A stretch of 64,000 nt of DNA from Gemmatimonadota bacterium (GCA_040388625.1 JAZKBK010000004.1:434001-498000); one strand, 5' to 3'; shown: positions 51,171 to 61,192, numbered from the stretch's first letter. Numbers and translations are program-made. The notes: generated from the letters alone by a model not told the origin.

Positions 51171-52583
51171 CTACAACAGCTTTTTCCAACGAGTGCCCTG
51201 CGGCCCATCCTCGATCGCGATCCCTCGGTTTGTCAGCTCGTCCCGAATTGCATCGCTCGTGGCAAAATCCCGCTTGGCGCGCGCCGCCCGACGGTCGGCG
51301 AGGCGTCCTTCCACGTACGCCGCCAGCTCGGCATCACCCTCCACCCGGTCGGGGACTATGTCGAGAACCCCGTTCACGAGCGCAAATGCCTCCCTCGCCC
51401 GTTCGAGGGCCGCCACATCGGTGCCGGATCTGTCCAGCTCCGAATTTGCACGCCTGATGAACCTGAACAGCGCACCCATCGCCTCCGGCGCGTTGAGATC
51501 GTCGAACAACGCGGCTTTCGCCTCGCTCTCCAGGTCTGCCGCGGCAGCAGCGAGCTCGGGGGTCCCGCCCGTCGCCCGTTCCAACCGCTCGGCGAAGTCG
51601 CCAACTCGACGCACACCCTCGAGCGACGCTTCGAGCGCCTCCGGCGACAGGTTGAGCTGCTTGCGATAGTGCGTGGAGAAGGTGAAGTGCCGGAACGCCG
51701 CGCCCGAGACGCCCTGCTCCCGCATGTCCGCGACCGTCGCGACGTTCCCCACCCGCTTTGCCATTTTGGCTCCGTCGGTGAGAAGAAACTGGCCATGGCA
51801 CCAGAAGCGCGAAAATTCGTGGCCGGTCGCGGCCTCCGACTGCGCGATCTCGTCCTCGTGGTGAGGAAAGACGAGGTCGATCCCGCCGCAATGAATGTCC
51901 AGCGTCTCTCCAAGAAACCGCATTGCCATCGCGGAGCACTCCAGATGCCAGCCGGGACGGCCGCGGCCCCATGGCGAGTCCCAGGCGGCACCGGAGGCCT
52001 CGTCCTCGGGCTTCGCCGCCTTCCACAGCGCGAAGTCCTGCGCGTTCTCCTTGGCGTAGTCATCCTGCGCTACGCGTGCGCCGCTCTGAATCTCGCGCTT
52101 GTCCAGGCGCGACAACTTGCCGTACGCGGGAAACTTGTCGATAGCGAAGTACACCGATCCGTCGTCAGCCTGATATGCGACGCCTCGCGCGACCAATCGC
52201 TCCACCAGAGCAATCATCTCCGGAATGCTCTCAGTGGCGCGAGGGTAGCGCTCCGCGTCCTCGATCCTCAGATAGTGCCGATCGGCGTGAAATCGTTCGG
52301 TGACGGGCCCGGTGATCTCACCGATCGTGACACCGGCCTCCGATGCGCGACGAATGATCTTGTCGTCCACGTCGGTGAGATTCATCACCTGATCGACCTG
52401 CCATCCTGCAAGCCGAAGCACGCGTCGCATCAGATCCTCGAACAGAAACGTTCTGAAGTTTCCAACGTGCGCCGGATTGTACACTGTCGGTCCGCACGTA
52501 TACATGCGCACCACCCTGCCGTCCGCGGGCGCGAATGGCTCGACCGACTGCGTCATCGTGTTGTAGAGGCGAACCTGAGGCAT
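51171..52583 (-). CDS. cysS: cysteinyl-tRNA synthetase
   Basis: A 470-residue class I synthetase from ATG at 52583 (MPQVRLYNTMTQSVEPF). Zinc-site Cys in YTCGPTVYN, HIGH-type HVGN, second zinc ligands in WHLECSAMA and HHEDEIAQSEA. The KMSKS loop reads KMAKR (GAKMAKRVGN), keeping both lysines. The C-terminal DALR-type helical domain is complete. The frame upstream to 52709 is not needed. Confidence 0.97.
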   Translation of the reverse strand: MPQVRLYNTMTQSVEPFAPADGRVVRMYTCGPTVYNPAHVGNFRTFLFEDLMRRVLRLAGWQVDQVMNLTDVDDKIIRRASEAGVTIGEITGPVTERFHADRHYLRIEDAERYPRATESIPEMIALVERLVARGVAYQADDGSVYFAIDKFPAYGKLSRLDKREIQSGARVAQDDYAKENAQDFALWKAAKPEDEASGAAWDSPWGRGRPGWHLECSAMAMRFLGETLDIHCGGIDLVFPHHEDEIAQSEAATGHEFSRFWCHGQFLLTDGAKMAKRVGNVATVADMREQGVSGAAFRHFTFSTHYRKQLNLSPEALEASLEGVRRVGDFAERLERATGGTPELAAAAADLESEAKAALFDDLNAPEAMGALFRFIRRANSELDRSGTDVAALERAREAFALVNGVLDIVPDRVEGDAELAAYVEGRLADRRAARAKRDFATSDAIRDELTNRGIAIEDGPQGTRWKKLL

Positions 52584-52825
52584 CGTACAAAGGTAAGTAC
52601 GCAGCCTAGAGGCCGCGATGTTGCGAACGCCGCTCTCGTCCGTCAAGCAAGCTGAACCGGAGCGCCCGCGCGCCATCGTGTGATCGCGGATTGTGCCAGC
52701 CACGATCAATGCCGCAATCCCCGCGTGACGCCGCCTCCAGTGATTCGATGGCGCCCGTGCCAGTCCTGCCGCGGTGATCTCGTCAACACGGACGGTCGAA
52801 TGAGCGAAATTCAGCAGCCAGGCGA

Positions 52826-55657
52826 TTGAGCGAACCCGGAGAATTCAAAACGCGGCCTCGCGTCCGCAAAGCACTTGTCGCGACGCTCGCCGCGCTGGGC
52901 TACTACGCTGGTGCGCGCCTGGGCTACCGCTTTGCGATTCCCGGCGGCGCGGTCATGCTGTGGCCCGCGAGCGGAGTCATGCTGGGACTGATGCTCTCGA
53001 GCGAACGGCGCGACTGGCCCGCAATCCTTGTCGGGGGACTCATCGGAAGCGTCGTCTCGGACACGCGATCCGGCTACGGCGTCGTGTTCGCGGCGGGCGC
53101 CGCTGTCGCCAATGTCGGCGAGACGCTCGCAGCGACTCTGCTGGTGACCTCGCGGCTGCGGCACCGCATAACGCTTTCAAGTCTCCGCGACGTGGGTGTA
53201 CTGGTCTTTGGCGCCGTCATCCTCAGCAACGCAGCAACCGCGATCCTCGGCGCGATAGCCATGCATCAACGATTCCAGTCGGCGTTGCTGCATGCATGGT
53301 TCTTCTGGTGGATCGGCGACGGTCTCGGAATGCTGATAGTGGCGCCCGTAGTTATCACGGGGGTCCTGGCTGCGAGACACCCGCGATTCAGGACTCGATC
53401 CGCCGTCGAGGCAGTGCTCGTGTTTGCCGCACTCGCCGTCATCTCTCAGATCACGCTCGGCCCCGGATACTCATGGGCGACGGGATCCGGGCCGTTCGCC
53501 ACGTTTCCGTTGCTTCTCTGGGCCGGTCTGCGCTTCGGCCCGTTTGGCGCGGCGGCCGCGACGCTGGTGGTTGCGGCAATTGCAACGTGGAACGCGGCGC
53601 TGCATCTGGGTCCATTCGCCGGCAGTTCACTGTCCGTGATCGACACAGCCGTGCAAACGTACACGTATCTCGCTGTGACGAGCCTGTGCGCGCTGATCCC
53701 GGCAGCTGTGGTGGCGGAGCGCGAGGCATCGGCGCGCCGACAGAGTGAGAGCGAGGACCGCTACCGCTCGGTCGTGGAGGCGGCGACTGACGCAATCGTG
53801 ACGATCGACACCGACAGCCGCGTGCGCTTCGCGAACGCTGCCGTGATGGACATCTTTGGCTACGCGCCCGATGAACTCATCGGACACAATCTCGACATGC
53901 TCATGCCCGAATCGTTTCGGCCACTTCACAAGGCCGGACTGCACAGGTACGTGACGACGGGCGCACCGACCCTCGACTGGAGAGCGAAGCGACTCACCGG
54001 CCTGCACAGAGACGGACACGAGATTCCCCTCGAGATCTCGTTCGGTGTTCGCAACGAAGGCGATGCGCGCATATTCACGGGCATTATCCGCGACATCAGC
54101 GACCAGCAGACAGCCGCGCGCGCACTACGCGAGGCGGAAGACCGCATGGGATTCGCGCTGGCCGCCTCGCGAGTTGGAACGTGGGAAGTAGACGTCGCGA
54201 CAGGTGCCTCGACGTGGTCGACCATCCAGGAGGAGCTTCACGGCGTCGCCGCGGGCACATACGGCGGGACGCTGGAAGCGTTCATCGACCGGATCCATCC
54301 GGATGATCGACAGCAGGTCAGGGCTGCAATCCAGAAGGCGATGCAGCAACGCACCGATTCGAATCTTCTGTATCGCACCGTCTGGCCCGATGGGAGCGTC
54401 CACTGGATCAGCGGCGTTGGGCGTTCCTTCTACAACGCCGACGGCACTCCGATACGCGCCGCCGGCATCGCGCTGGACGTGACGGAGCGACGCGCACTGG
54501 AGGAACAGTACCGGCAATCGCAGAAGATGGAGGCAGTTGGACAATTGGCGGGCGGTGTCGCGCACGATTTCAACAACTTGCTCACCGTCATTCAGAGTTA
54601 CGGAAGCATCCTGCGCGACAACATGAAGCCGAACAGCGAAGCCGCACACAACATCGCAGAGGTGCTTTCTGCCGCGGATCGAGCGGCCGCTCTGACGCGT
54701 CGATTGCTCGCGTTCAGCCGTGGACAGCTTCTGGCGCCGAGAGCATTGAGTCTGTCGGAATCATTGCTGAGCGTCGAGCCGATGCTGCGCCGCCTGATCG
54801 GCGAGCACGTCGAGATCGTCGTGCGTGCTCCCCGCGACGGCGGCAACGTCGTTGCGGATCCCAGTGAGATCGAGCAGGTAATACTCAACCTTGCGATCAA
54901 CGCGCGCGACGCCATGCCGGACGGCGGCGCGTTGACGCTGGAGATCAGCAACGTCGAGCTCGACTCTGCGTATCGGCGCATTCACGGCACCGCGGCGACC
55001 GGTCCCTATGTGATGCTCTCCGTGAGCGACACCGGCACCGGGATGGACGCAGCAACCGCGGCGCGGGTGTTCGAACCATTTTTCACGACGAAGCCACCTG
55101 GCAAGGGTACTGGCCTGGGCCTATCGACCGTTTACGGGATCGTGACGAGGAATGGAGGATCGATCGCTGTTTACAGCGAGCCGAACCACGGGACGACGTT
55201 CAGGGCCTACTTTCCGCGCAGCGATGCCGAGATGGAAGCCGTCGCGCCAACCGCTACGACGAGCGCAACGGCCGGTTCCGAAACGTTGTTGCTGGTGGAA
55301 GATGATCCTGCGATCCGACGCATCACGACGCGTATCCTCACCGCCGCGGGATATCGCGTGATTCCTGCGGGATCACCAGAAGAGGCGCTGGACATTGCGG
55401 ACACCAACGCGACGGATATCGACCTTCTCTTTACAGACGTGGTGCTTCCCGAGATGAGTGGGCGAGGGTTGGCCGAGAAGCTTTCGGCGCGGGTCCCGGC
55501 GATGAAAGTGCTCTACATGTCCGGCTACACCGACGACATAGTCGTGCGCGCGGGCGTACTGGAGCACGATACGCTGTTTCTGCAAAAGCCCTTTTCACAG
55601 AGCGCCTTGCTGAGCAAGGTCCGCGAAGCGCTCGATCGGAGTTCGGCTCGGAGCTAG
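52826..55657 (+). CDS. hybrid sensor histidine kinase: MASE1, two PAS, HisKA, HATPase, receiver
   Basis: A 943-residue protein. Residues 1-295 are about eight membrane helices of MASE1 type ([24 protein letters not shown]). PAS1 spans about 308-430 and PAS2 about 436-555 with PAC motifs ([20 protein letters not shown]). The dimerisation box has His580 in [12 protein letters not shown]. HATPase has N-box [15 protein letters not shown]1 DTGTGMD and G2 [12 protein letters not shown]. The receiver domain at 820-940 has phosphoacceptor Asp871 in FTDVVLPEM and Lys921 in KPF. The TTG start has no ATG near it. The 3' end overlaps the convergent permease gene by 4 nt. The signal sensed is unknown. Confidence 0.92.
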   Translation: MSEPGEFKTRPRVRKALVATLAALGYYAGARLGYRFAIPGGAVMLWPASGVMLGLMLSSERRDWPAILVGGLIGSVVSDTRSGYGVVFAAGAAVANVGETLAATLLVTSRLRHRITLSSLRDVGVLVFGAVILSNAATAILGAIAMHQRFQSALLHAWFFWWIGDGLGMLIVAPVVITGVLAARHPRFRTRSAVEAVLVFAALAVISQITLGPGYSWATGSGPFATFPLLLWAGLRFGPFGAAAATLVVAAIATWNAALHLGPFAGSSLSVIDTAVQTYTYLAVTSLCALIPAAVVAEREASARRQSESEDRYRSVVEAATDAIVTIDTDSRVRFANAAVMDIFGYAPDELIGHNLDMLMPESFRPLHKAGLHRYVTTGAPTLDWRAKRLTGLHRDGHEIPLEISFGVRNEGDARIFTGIIRDISDQQTAARALREAEDRMGFALAASRVGTWEVDVATGASTWSTIQEELHGVAAGTYGGTLEAFIDRIHPDDRQQVRAAIQKAMQQRTDSNLLYRTVWPDGSVHWISGVGRSFYNADGTPIRAAGIALDVTERRALEEQYRQSQKMEAVGQLAGGVAHDFNNLLTVIQSYGSILRDNMKPNSEAAHNIAEVLSAADRAAALTRRLLAFSRGQLLAPRALSLSESLLSVEPMLRRLIGEHVEIVVRAPRDGGNVVADPSEIEQVILNLAINARDAMPDGGALTLEISNVELDSAYRRIHGTAATGPYVMLSVSDTGTGMDAATAARVFEPFFTTKPPGKGTGLGLSTVYGIVTRNGGSIAVYSEPNHGTTFRAYFPRSDAEMEAVAPTATTSATAGSETLLLVEDDPAIRRITTRILTAAGYRVIPAGSPEEALDIADTNATDIDLLFTDVVLPEMSGRGLAEKLSARVPAMKVLYMSGYTDDIVVRAGVLEHDTLFLQKPFSQSALLSKVREALDRSSARS

Positions 55658-56829
55658 GCCTTGAGCCGCGTCTTGAACGCTTCCATATCGACGGGGCCTC
55701 CCTCGGCGAGCAGTACCCCTCCGTCGGGCACCGGTACGCGAAGCACGAGCTTCCGATCGCGACCGCCCTTGCGGAAGCCCTTTCCCTCGTAGATGCGGTT
55801 GATGAGAATCCGTCGCACCACTACCATCACCATCGCGAGAGTTGGCAGTGCAACCACGAGTCCGAGCGGCCCGAGCAGGCTCCCAACGACGAGCACCGCC
55901 ATGATCGTGAGCACCGGCGGTAGCTCGACCTGCTTGGACATTACGAGCGGCGAGACGAGGTTGCCCTCGATGAGATGCACTATCACGCCGACGCCGAGCA
56001 CGAGCAGCGCGCGCGTTCCGCCATTGGGACCGGTGAGGACGAAAGCCGCCGGCAACGTTGTGCTGAGGAGTGAGCCGAAGAACGGAACTATTGCGACCAT
56101 TCCCGTGAACACGCCGAACGTGAGCCAGTACGGCACGTTGAGCACCCACAGAAAGAACGCGGTGAGAATCGCGAGGACCGTCATCGTCGTCAGCTGGCCT
56201 ACGATGTAGGCAAGCAGCGAGCCCGCAACATCGCGAAGAATGTCGCGCACGAGATCGCGATGTCGCGGTGGAAACAGCGCGATGAGCCATTCGCGATACA
56301 CACCGGGTTGCAGCGCGAGATAGATGCTCATCACGAATACAGAGAACACGTCGATCAGAATTCCGACGATGGAGAACACTCGCGAGAACATTCCCTGCGC
56401 GTAGCTCGACATCTGATCGTACAGTGCACGCAATACCTGATGCTGGCCGGTCTTCCAGTAGCCGCTCGTGCCGGGGAGGCTGAGCACGAAGCGATCGAAC
56501 GACGCTTCCCAACTCGTGATGTAGGTGGGAAGGACATCCACGAGCTCTCGCGTCTGTCCGAATACGGCGGGCACGAGGAGCCAGAACAGACCGACCACGA
56601 CCCCGATCGTGAGGAACACGCTCGCCGCGAATGCGACACGTGCGGGCACCTGCGCGCGCGACACTAGTGCATCACGCACCGCCCCAAGGTACAGCGAGAG
56701 TATGACGGCGATGAAAAGCAGCAGAAACACATCCACCGTTCTCTGGAACATCCAGAGAAGGAGGATCAGGAGAGTGACCGCGGTTATCGTTCCGGCGGCC
56801 TTTCCTCCACCTACGGAGACAGGACTCAA
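55654..56829 (-). CDS. AI-2E (YdiK/TqsA-like) family membrane protein
   Basis: A 391-residue PF01594 permease with about eight helices. Family segments are FLLLFIAVILSLYLGAVRDAL, FWLLVPAVFGQTREL, the large loop with DVLPTYITSWEASFD, IVGQLTTMTVLAILTAFFLW, GMVAIVPFFGSLL and VHLIEGNLVSPLVMSKQVELPPVLTI. Members export diverse small molecules or act in Na+/H+ exchange, so the substrate is open. The likely start is TTG overlapping the pspA stop, giving pspA-permease coupling. The C-terminal 45 residues are cytoplasmic and charged. Confidence 0.88.
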   Translation of the reverse strand: MSPVSVGGGKAAGTITAVTLLILLLWMFQRTVDVFLLLFIAVILSLYLGAVRDALVSRAQVPARVAFAASVFLTIGVVVGLFWLLVPAVFGQTRELVDVLPTYITSWEASFDRFVLSLPGTSGYWKTGQHQVLRALYDQMSSYAQGMFSRVFSIVGILIDVFSVFVMSIYLALQPGVYREWLIALFPPRHRDLVRDILRDVAGSLLAYIVGQLTTMTVLAILTAFFLWVLNVPYWLTFGVFTGMVAIVPFFGSLLSTTLPAAFVLTGPNGGTRALLVLGVGVIVHLIEGNLVSPLVMSKQVELPPVLTIMAVLVVGSLLGPLGLVVALPTLAMVMVVVRRILINRIYEGKGFRKGGRDRKLVLRVPVPDGGVLLAEGGPVDMEAFKTRLKA

Positions 56830-57617
56830 GTTTCCGGCTTGTTCTCGCTCGCATCCGGTGCGGGAAGTCCGCGCGCCGGATCAGAGGCCACTTCACCGGG
56901 CGCCAGCTGCCGCGACTGCGGCGCCTGGCCAGAGCCGACCAGTCCCATCTTCTGCTTGAGCTGCGACAGCTGCAGATCCGCGGTCGCATCTCCCGCAGAC
57001 GACTCCAGTTGCTTGAACTGATTGCTGAGCGCGTCGCCCGAGAACTCCTGATCGATCTCGACGCTCGCGCGAATCTGTCGCTCGTTCTGCTCGATCTTCT
57101 CTTCCATGCGCGCGAACGCATCGAATGCCGACTTGTCGGACATCGACGACATGGTTTCCGAAATACGCTTCTGCGCTTCGGCACGACGCTGGCGCGCGAG
57201 CAGCAGTGTCTTCTTGCGGTTTGCTTCTTCGATGTTGTCGTTCAGATCACGAAGCGAATTCTTGAGGCGATCGGTCTCCTGCTTGTGCGCCTCCCATGTC
57301 ATCTGCATCTGCTGGCCGCGCGAGACGTGCTCGTTTCTGCGCATGAGCGCCTGCTTGGCGAGTTCGTCGCGCCCTTCCTTGACGGCGAGCATGGCGCGTC
57401 GCTCCCACTCCTCGGCCTCGCGCAGCTCGCCCATCGTCTGGTCTTCGAGGCGCTTCTCATCGGCGATCGCGGCGGCGACCTGCTGCTTGGCTCGCACGAG
57501 CTGCGTCCGCATGTCGGCGATGATCTGGGTCAACATCTTGTCCGGCTGCTCTACAGCCGAGATCGCGGCGTTCACGTTTGCGCGAAAGAGACGCGCTATG
57601 CTTTCAAAGATGCCCAT
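56826..57617 (-). CDS. pspA: PspA/IM30 (ESCRT-III-like) membrane-stress protein
   Basis: A 263-residue coiled-coil protein (MGIFESIARLFRANVNAAI, EQPDKMLTQIIADMRTQLVRAKQQVAAAIADEKRLE, SMSDKSAFDAFARMEEKIEQNERQI). PspA binds damaged inner membranes and supports the proton gradient. The C-terminal 40 residues are Pro/Gly-rich. No pspB or pspC is adjacent. Its partner here is the AI-2E family permease, overlapping by 4 nt. Confidence 0.95.
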   Translation of the reverse strand: MGIFESIARLFRANVNAAISAVEQPDKMLTQIIADMRTQLVRAKQQVAAAIADEKRLEDQTMGELREAEEWERRAMLAVKEGRDELAKQALMRRNEHVSRGQQMQMTWEAHKQETDRLKNSLRDLNDNIEEANRKKTLLLARQRRAEAQKRISETMSSMSDKSAFDAFARMEEKIEQNERQIRASVEIDQEFSGDALSNQFKQLESSAGDATADLQLSQLKQKMGLVGSGQAPQSRQLAPGEVASDPARGLPAPDASENKPET

Positions 57618-58264
57618 GCGGACAGAATTGGTCGGAGTTCGTGGAGCGGGTGGTCGTCACGTACCAGGCCAGGCAAGGCTGAGCCGGTGCTGTCTGTGCT
57701 GCCTATATACTAGCGCCGGCCACCAGATAAAAGAATAAACAAATACCAATGAGCGGGTGCATTGGCGGTCTCCAGACCGCCGATGGCTCGGTCCGGTGGC
57801 TTTCTGACGGGGTCGATCTGGCTACCCGGCCGGCCAACCTGGCGCACAGCCGACCGTTGCGAACCGAGGCAGGGAGGCCGGCGTTCTGCAGCGCGCGGAT
57901 GGCGCCGTCCGAACTGCGTCTCCGACGTGTTGTCTCTACCCATACGGGATGGCCAATTCCGTCGCGACGACACAACAGTCAGGCTGCCCCGGAGACACCC
58001 GTTTCGTCGCTGCCGACACAAAGGATGTATTGGCTAAGCCGTTGACGGACAACGTGTTGACGAGAAATGACATGCCGATGATCCCGGTCTGGCACGGGGC
58101 CCTGGAATTGCTCACGCGGATTGCGCGATAAACCGTGCGCACTTTCCACTCTGGAGAATCTGATGGCCAGTCGAATACCTCACACATCGCTCGCGATTTC
58201 GCATTCGTTGGCATCCGCTATGATGTCACGCATTTACACACTCTCTCCCAGGAGGACGAAGGTT
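57618..58264. other. 647-nt region without a convincing gene
   Basis: Between the divergent pspA and PEP-CTERM genes. Short frames here lack coding character. It contains a palindrome GGCGGTCT/AGACCGCC at 57764-57781 and several GGCCGG/CCGGCC-type self-complementary runs up to about 57890. The left end (57705-57720) is AT-richer and may hold the pspA promoter. Nothing further is supported. Confidence 0.5.
57764..57781. repeat. palindrome GGCGGTCTCCAGACCGCC
   Basis: Perfect 8-bp inverted arms with a 2-nt centre in the gene-poor stretch before the PEP-CTERM gene. Possibly another interspersed palindromic unit. Only one copy is seen in this window. Confidence 0.55.
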
Positions 58265-59101
58265 ATGTTACGCTCCAAGCTGGCCCTTGGCGCCAGTGCA
58301 TTGGCGTTGTGTACGCTTTCGGCGCAGGTACGGGCTCAGGCCGTCCGAACCGACGCAGGCTTTACCACGAACAACCTTCCAGCCAACGACGACGGATCTA
58401 CAGGCCTGATCAACCTTGGATTCTCGGCCAACTTCTTTGGCACGACGTACACGCAGGCGTACGTCAACAACAACGGCAACATCACGTTCAACGCGCCCCT
58501 CTCGACCTTCACCCCATTTGGTCTGACAGGTGGCGGCGTCCCACCGATCATCGCACCGTTCTTCGCTGATGTGGACACAGACAACGGCCCACTAATGACG
58601 TACGGCACGAGCTCGATCGGCGGACACAATGCGTTTGGCGTCGACTGGCCCGGCGTCGGATACTACTCCGGCCACATCGACAAGACGAACATCTTCCAGC
58701 TGGTCCTGATTGATCGCAGTGACACTGGTGCGGGAAATTTCGATTTCGAGTTCAATTACAACCAGACTCAGTGGGAGACTGGTGATGCGAGCGGGGGATC
58801 GGGCGGACTGGGAGGCAGTTGCGCGCACGCGGGCTACTCCAATGGCCTCACCGGTGCCTCCAACAACTCAGCCGAGCTGACAGGCTCGGGCGTCTGCGGT
58901 GCCTTCCTCGACGGCGGAGTCGACGCGCTGATCAGCCACGACCAGAACAGCACCCAGCTTGGACGGTACATCTTTTCGGTGCGCAACGGGCAGGTCGTCC
59001 CGCCGCCGACGACGGTGCCCGAGCCATCCTCGCTCGCGCTCCTCGGCACCGGCTTCGCGGGGATCATCCCAATGATGCGGAAGCGCCGGCGGAACGGTTG
59101 A
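58265..59101 (+). CDS. PEP-CTERM sorted protein with a nidogen-like domain
   Basis: A 278-residue exported protein from ATG at 58265 (AGGAGG 9 nt upstream). Signal peptide 1-25 (LALGASALALCTLSAQVRAQ). Residues about 30-180 show the NIDO pattern (INLGFSANFFGTTYTQAYVNNNGNITFNAPLSTFTP, PPIIAPFFADVDT, FGVDWPGVGYY). The end has VPEPSSLALLG, a hydrophobic stretch and RKRRRNG, the PEP-CTERM signal recognised by exosortase. It should be processed and displayed or released to an extracellular matrix. No exosortase is in the window. Confidence 0.9.
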   Translation: MLRSKLALGASALALCTLSAQVRAQAVRTDAGFTTNNLPANDDGSTGLINLGFSANFFGTTYTQAYVNNNGNITFNAPLSTFTPFGLTGGGVPPIIAPFFADVDTDNGPLMTYGTSSIGGHNAFGVDWPGVGYYSGHIDKTNIFQLVLIDRSDTGAGNFDFEFNYNQTQWETGDASGGSGGLGGSCAHAGYSNGLTGASNNSAELTGSGVCGAFLDGGVDALISHDQNSTQLGRYIFSVRNGQVVPPPTTVPEPSSLALLGTGFAGIIPMMRKRRRNG

Positions 59102-59127
59102 ACACGCAAGCTCACAAGCACTTTGGA

Positions 59128-59155
59128 GAGGGCCCATGTTATCGCATGGGCCCTC
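59128..59155. terminator. hairpin between the PEP-CTERM gene and elaA
   Basis: An 11-bp perfect stem GAGGGCCCATG/CATGGGCCCTC with a 6-nt loop, lying between two convergent genes. No T-run follows on either strand, so it may be a weak or factor-assisted terminator. Confidence 0.7.
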
Positions 59156-59158
59156 CGC

Positions 59159-59629
59159 TTATCTGCCTGCGGGACGAACCATTTCGGTGTGCGGTATGTC
59201 GTCCTCGTCGTACTCGTAACCGGTCGAGACGAAGCCCAACTGCTCGTAAAAGCGGAGCAGGTACCTCTGCGCCCCGATGCGAATCGGAACGGGGCCGTAC
59301 AGCCGCTCGGCGCGGGCGATTCCTTCCCGCACCAGTGCACGCCCGAGTCCGGTTCCTCGCGCCGATGAAGCCGTTGCGATCCGCCCCAGCGACGGCTCGA
59401 CGTACTTGATGCCAGGCGGAACGACGCGCAGGTAGGCCGCTATCTCGCCGGTGGCACCGCGCGTCCACAGATGATGTGATACGCGATCTGCGCCATCGGA
59501 ATCCTGGTACGGACAGTTCTGCTCGACGATGAAGATCGCGGTGCGGAGCGCGACGATGTCGTACAGATCAAGCGGTGTGAGCTCATGGAAGTGCGCCCAC
59601 TGCCACACGGGGGCGGGTTGCTCGGTCAC
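59159..59629 (-). CDS. elaA: GNAT acetyltransferase, ElaA-like
   Basis: A 156-residue GNAT fold from GTG. It has LDLYDIVALRTAIFIVEQNCPYQD typical of ElaA, then GRIATASSARGTGLGRALVREGI (acetyl-CoA binding R/Q-x-x-G-x-G/A) and YLLRFYEQLGFVSTGYEYDEDDIPHTEM. The acceptor substrate is unknown. It is the last gene of the uvrA-sdaAB-sdaAA unit, 3 nt after sdaAA. Confidence 0.92.
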   Translation of the reverse strand: MTEQPAPVWQWAHFHELTPLDLYDIVALRTAIFIVEQNCPYQDSDGADRVSHHLWTRGATGEIAAYLRVVPPGIKYVEPSLGRIATASSARGTGLGRALVREGIARAERLYGPVPIRIGAQRYLLRFYEQLGFVSTGYEYDEDDIPHTEMVRPAGR

Positions 59630-59632
59630 GAC

Positions 59633-60511
59633 CTACGCCCGCTTGATCTGGTACAGCCTCTCCTTGGCGAGACGGCGCCCTGTAGGCGTCGCGGCGAGGC
59701 CACCGCCTGCTGTCTCGCGATAACGGACGTCCATCTCGCGACCGATCTGCCCCATCACGTCGATCACCTCATCCACGGGAATCGCGAACTCGATTCCTGC
59801 GAGCGCCATCTCGATCGCTGCAAGCGCAATCGCCGAGCCTGTAGCGTTCCGGAATACACATGGCAGCTCCACGAGACCGCCAAGCGGATCGCAGATGAGG
59901 CCGAGCGTGCTCTGCATTGCAAGCGCCGTCGCGTGGCCCGCCTGGCGCGGCGATCCGCCCAGCATCTCCGTGGCTGCACCCGCCGCCATTCCAGCAGCCG
60001 CGCCCGTCTCCGCCTGACATCCGCCTTCCGCACCAGACAGCGATGCGCGCTCGGCGATCACTGCGCCGATGAGACCGGCGGTTGCAAGTGCATCAACGAG
60101 TTGCTCATCGGAGATACCGCGCGCACTGGCTATGCCAGTGAGCACTGCGGGCAGAACGCCAGCGCCGCCCGCCGTTGGCGCAGCGACGATTACGCCCATG
60201 GCCGCGTTCACTTCCTGAACTGCCAGCGCGCGTATGAGGATGTCGTGGAAAGGCGTCGCGGCCAGCGGTCCAGCGGTGCTGTTGACGAGCTTCGCGGCAT
60301 CGCCACCAACGAGCCCGGAGTTGGAGCGCATTGCGCCGGTCATCCCCGCCTCGACTGCGCCACGCATCACATTGAGCGCACGAGCGAGCGAGTTGCGGAT
60401 GTCCGCAACGCTGCGTCCCTGATCCTGCGATTCCAGGTCGAGTGCGACAGTTGTGAGCGTGGCCCCGCGGGCTTCCGCGTCGCTTATGGCCTCGGCGAGT
60501 GATCTATACAT
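59633..60511 (-). CDS. sdaAA: L-serine ammonia-lyase, alpha subunit (4Fe-4S)
   Basis: A 292-residue catalytic subunit that deaminates L-serine to pyruvate and ammonia. The three cysteines expected to bind the [4Fe-4S] cluster are in EGGCQAE, ICDPLGG and ELPCVFRN. Substrate residues lie in SNSGLVGG and APTAGGAGVLPAV. It pairs with the beta subunit encoded 9 nt upstream. Confidence 0.96.
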   Translation of the reverse strand: MYRSLAEAISDAEARGATLTTVALDLESQDQGRSVADIRNSLARALNVMRGAVEAGMTGAMRSNSGLVGGDAAKLVNSTAGPLAATPFHDILIRALAVQEVNAAMGVIVAAPTAGGAGVLPAVLTGIASARGISDEQLVDALATAGLIGAVIAERASLSGAEGGCQAETGAAAGMAAGAATEMLGGSPRQAGHATALAMQSTLGLICDPLGGLVELPCVFRNATGSAIALAAIEMALAGIEFAIPVDEVIDVMGQIGREMDVRYRETAGGGLAATPTGRRLAKERLYQIKRA

Positions 60512-60520
60512 TCGACTGCC

Positions 60521-61192
60521 TCAACCGCCGGAGACTCGATCCAGCCGCATCGCCCAGCGAACCCAGGCGAGCTCGCGGATCTCGTCGCGAACTTCCTCGC
60601 CTGGATTGTCATCACACTCGATCACGATGAATGCGTCACCACCGCGCTGCTTACGCGTGAGCTTGAGCGTCGCGATGTTGATGTCGTGGTTGGACAGAAT
60701 GTGCGTGACGCGCGCGATCGACCCCTTCACATCGGCGGCAAGAATCACGATGCTGTAGAAGTTGCCGCTGATGTCGACCGGATAACCGTCGATTTCCGTG
60801 ACGAGCACGCGGCCAGCACCGAGCGATGATCCAACCATGACGGCGCGACGCGGGCCGCGCGCGACAGTGATTCGCACCGTATTCGGATGCGATTCGTCGC
60901 TGATCGTCGTCTTCTCGAAGCTGTACTGGAGCCCTTCCCCGTCGGCAATCTCGAGCGCAGTTCTGATTCGTTCGTCATCCGGGCGAAAACCAAGCAGGCC
61001 TGCTACGAGTGCCTTGTCGGTGCCGTGCCCCTCGCCTGTACGTGCAAACGATCCGTGCAGCTCGAGCAGGGCCGTCTGCGGCGTGCCACCCACGAGGCCG
61101 CGCGCCAGCAATCCGAGCCGGCACGCACCAGCCGTGTGAGATGACGACGGCCCGACCATTACGGGGCCGATGATATCGAGAAGAGAGACCAT
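60521..61192 (-). CDS. sdaAB: L-serine ammonia-lyase, beta subunit with ACT domain
   Basis: A 223-residue subunit. [27 protein letters not shown] and ELHGSFARTGEGHGTDKALVAGLLGF (family signature) at residues 1-70, then a C-terminal ACT domain at about 145-215 (SIVILAADVKGSIARVTHILSNHDINIATLKLTR) that may bind serine. The start overlaps the uvrA stop by 1 nt (TGATG). Confidence 0.95.
   Translation of the reverse strand: MVSLLDIIGPVMVGPSSSHTAGACRLGLLARGLVGGTPQTALLELHGSFARTGEGHGTDKALVAGLLGFRPDDERIRTALEIADGEGLQYSFEKTTISDESHPNTVRITVARGPRRAVMVGSSLGAGRVLVTEIDGYPVDISGNFYSIVILAADVKGSIARVTHILSNHDINIATLKLTRKQRGGDAFIVIECDDNPGEEVRDEIRELAWVRWAMRLDRVSGG

Noticed and set aside
57703-58045. Several 90-100 codon frames on both strands in the pspA-PEP-CTERM gap
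   Set aside because: No ribosome-binding site, no domain, and they overlap palindromes.
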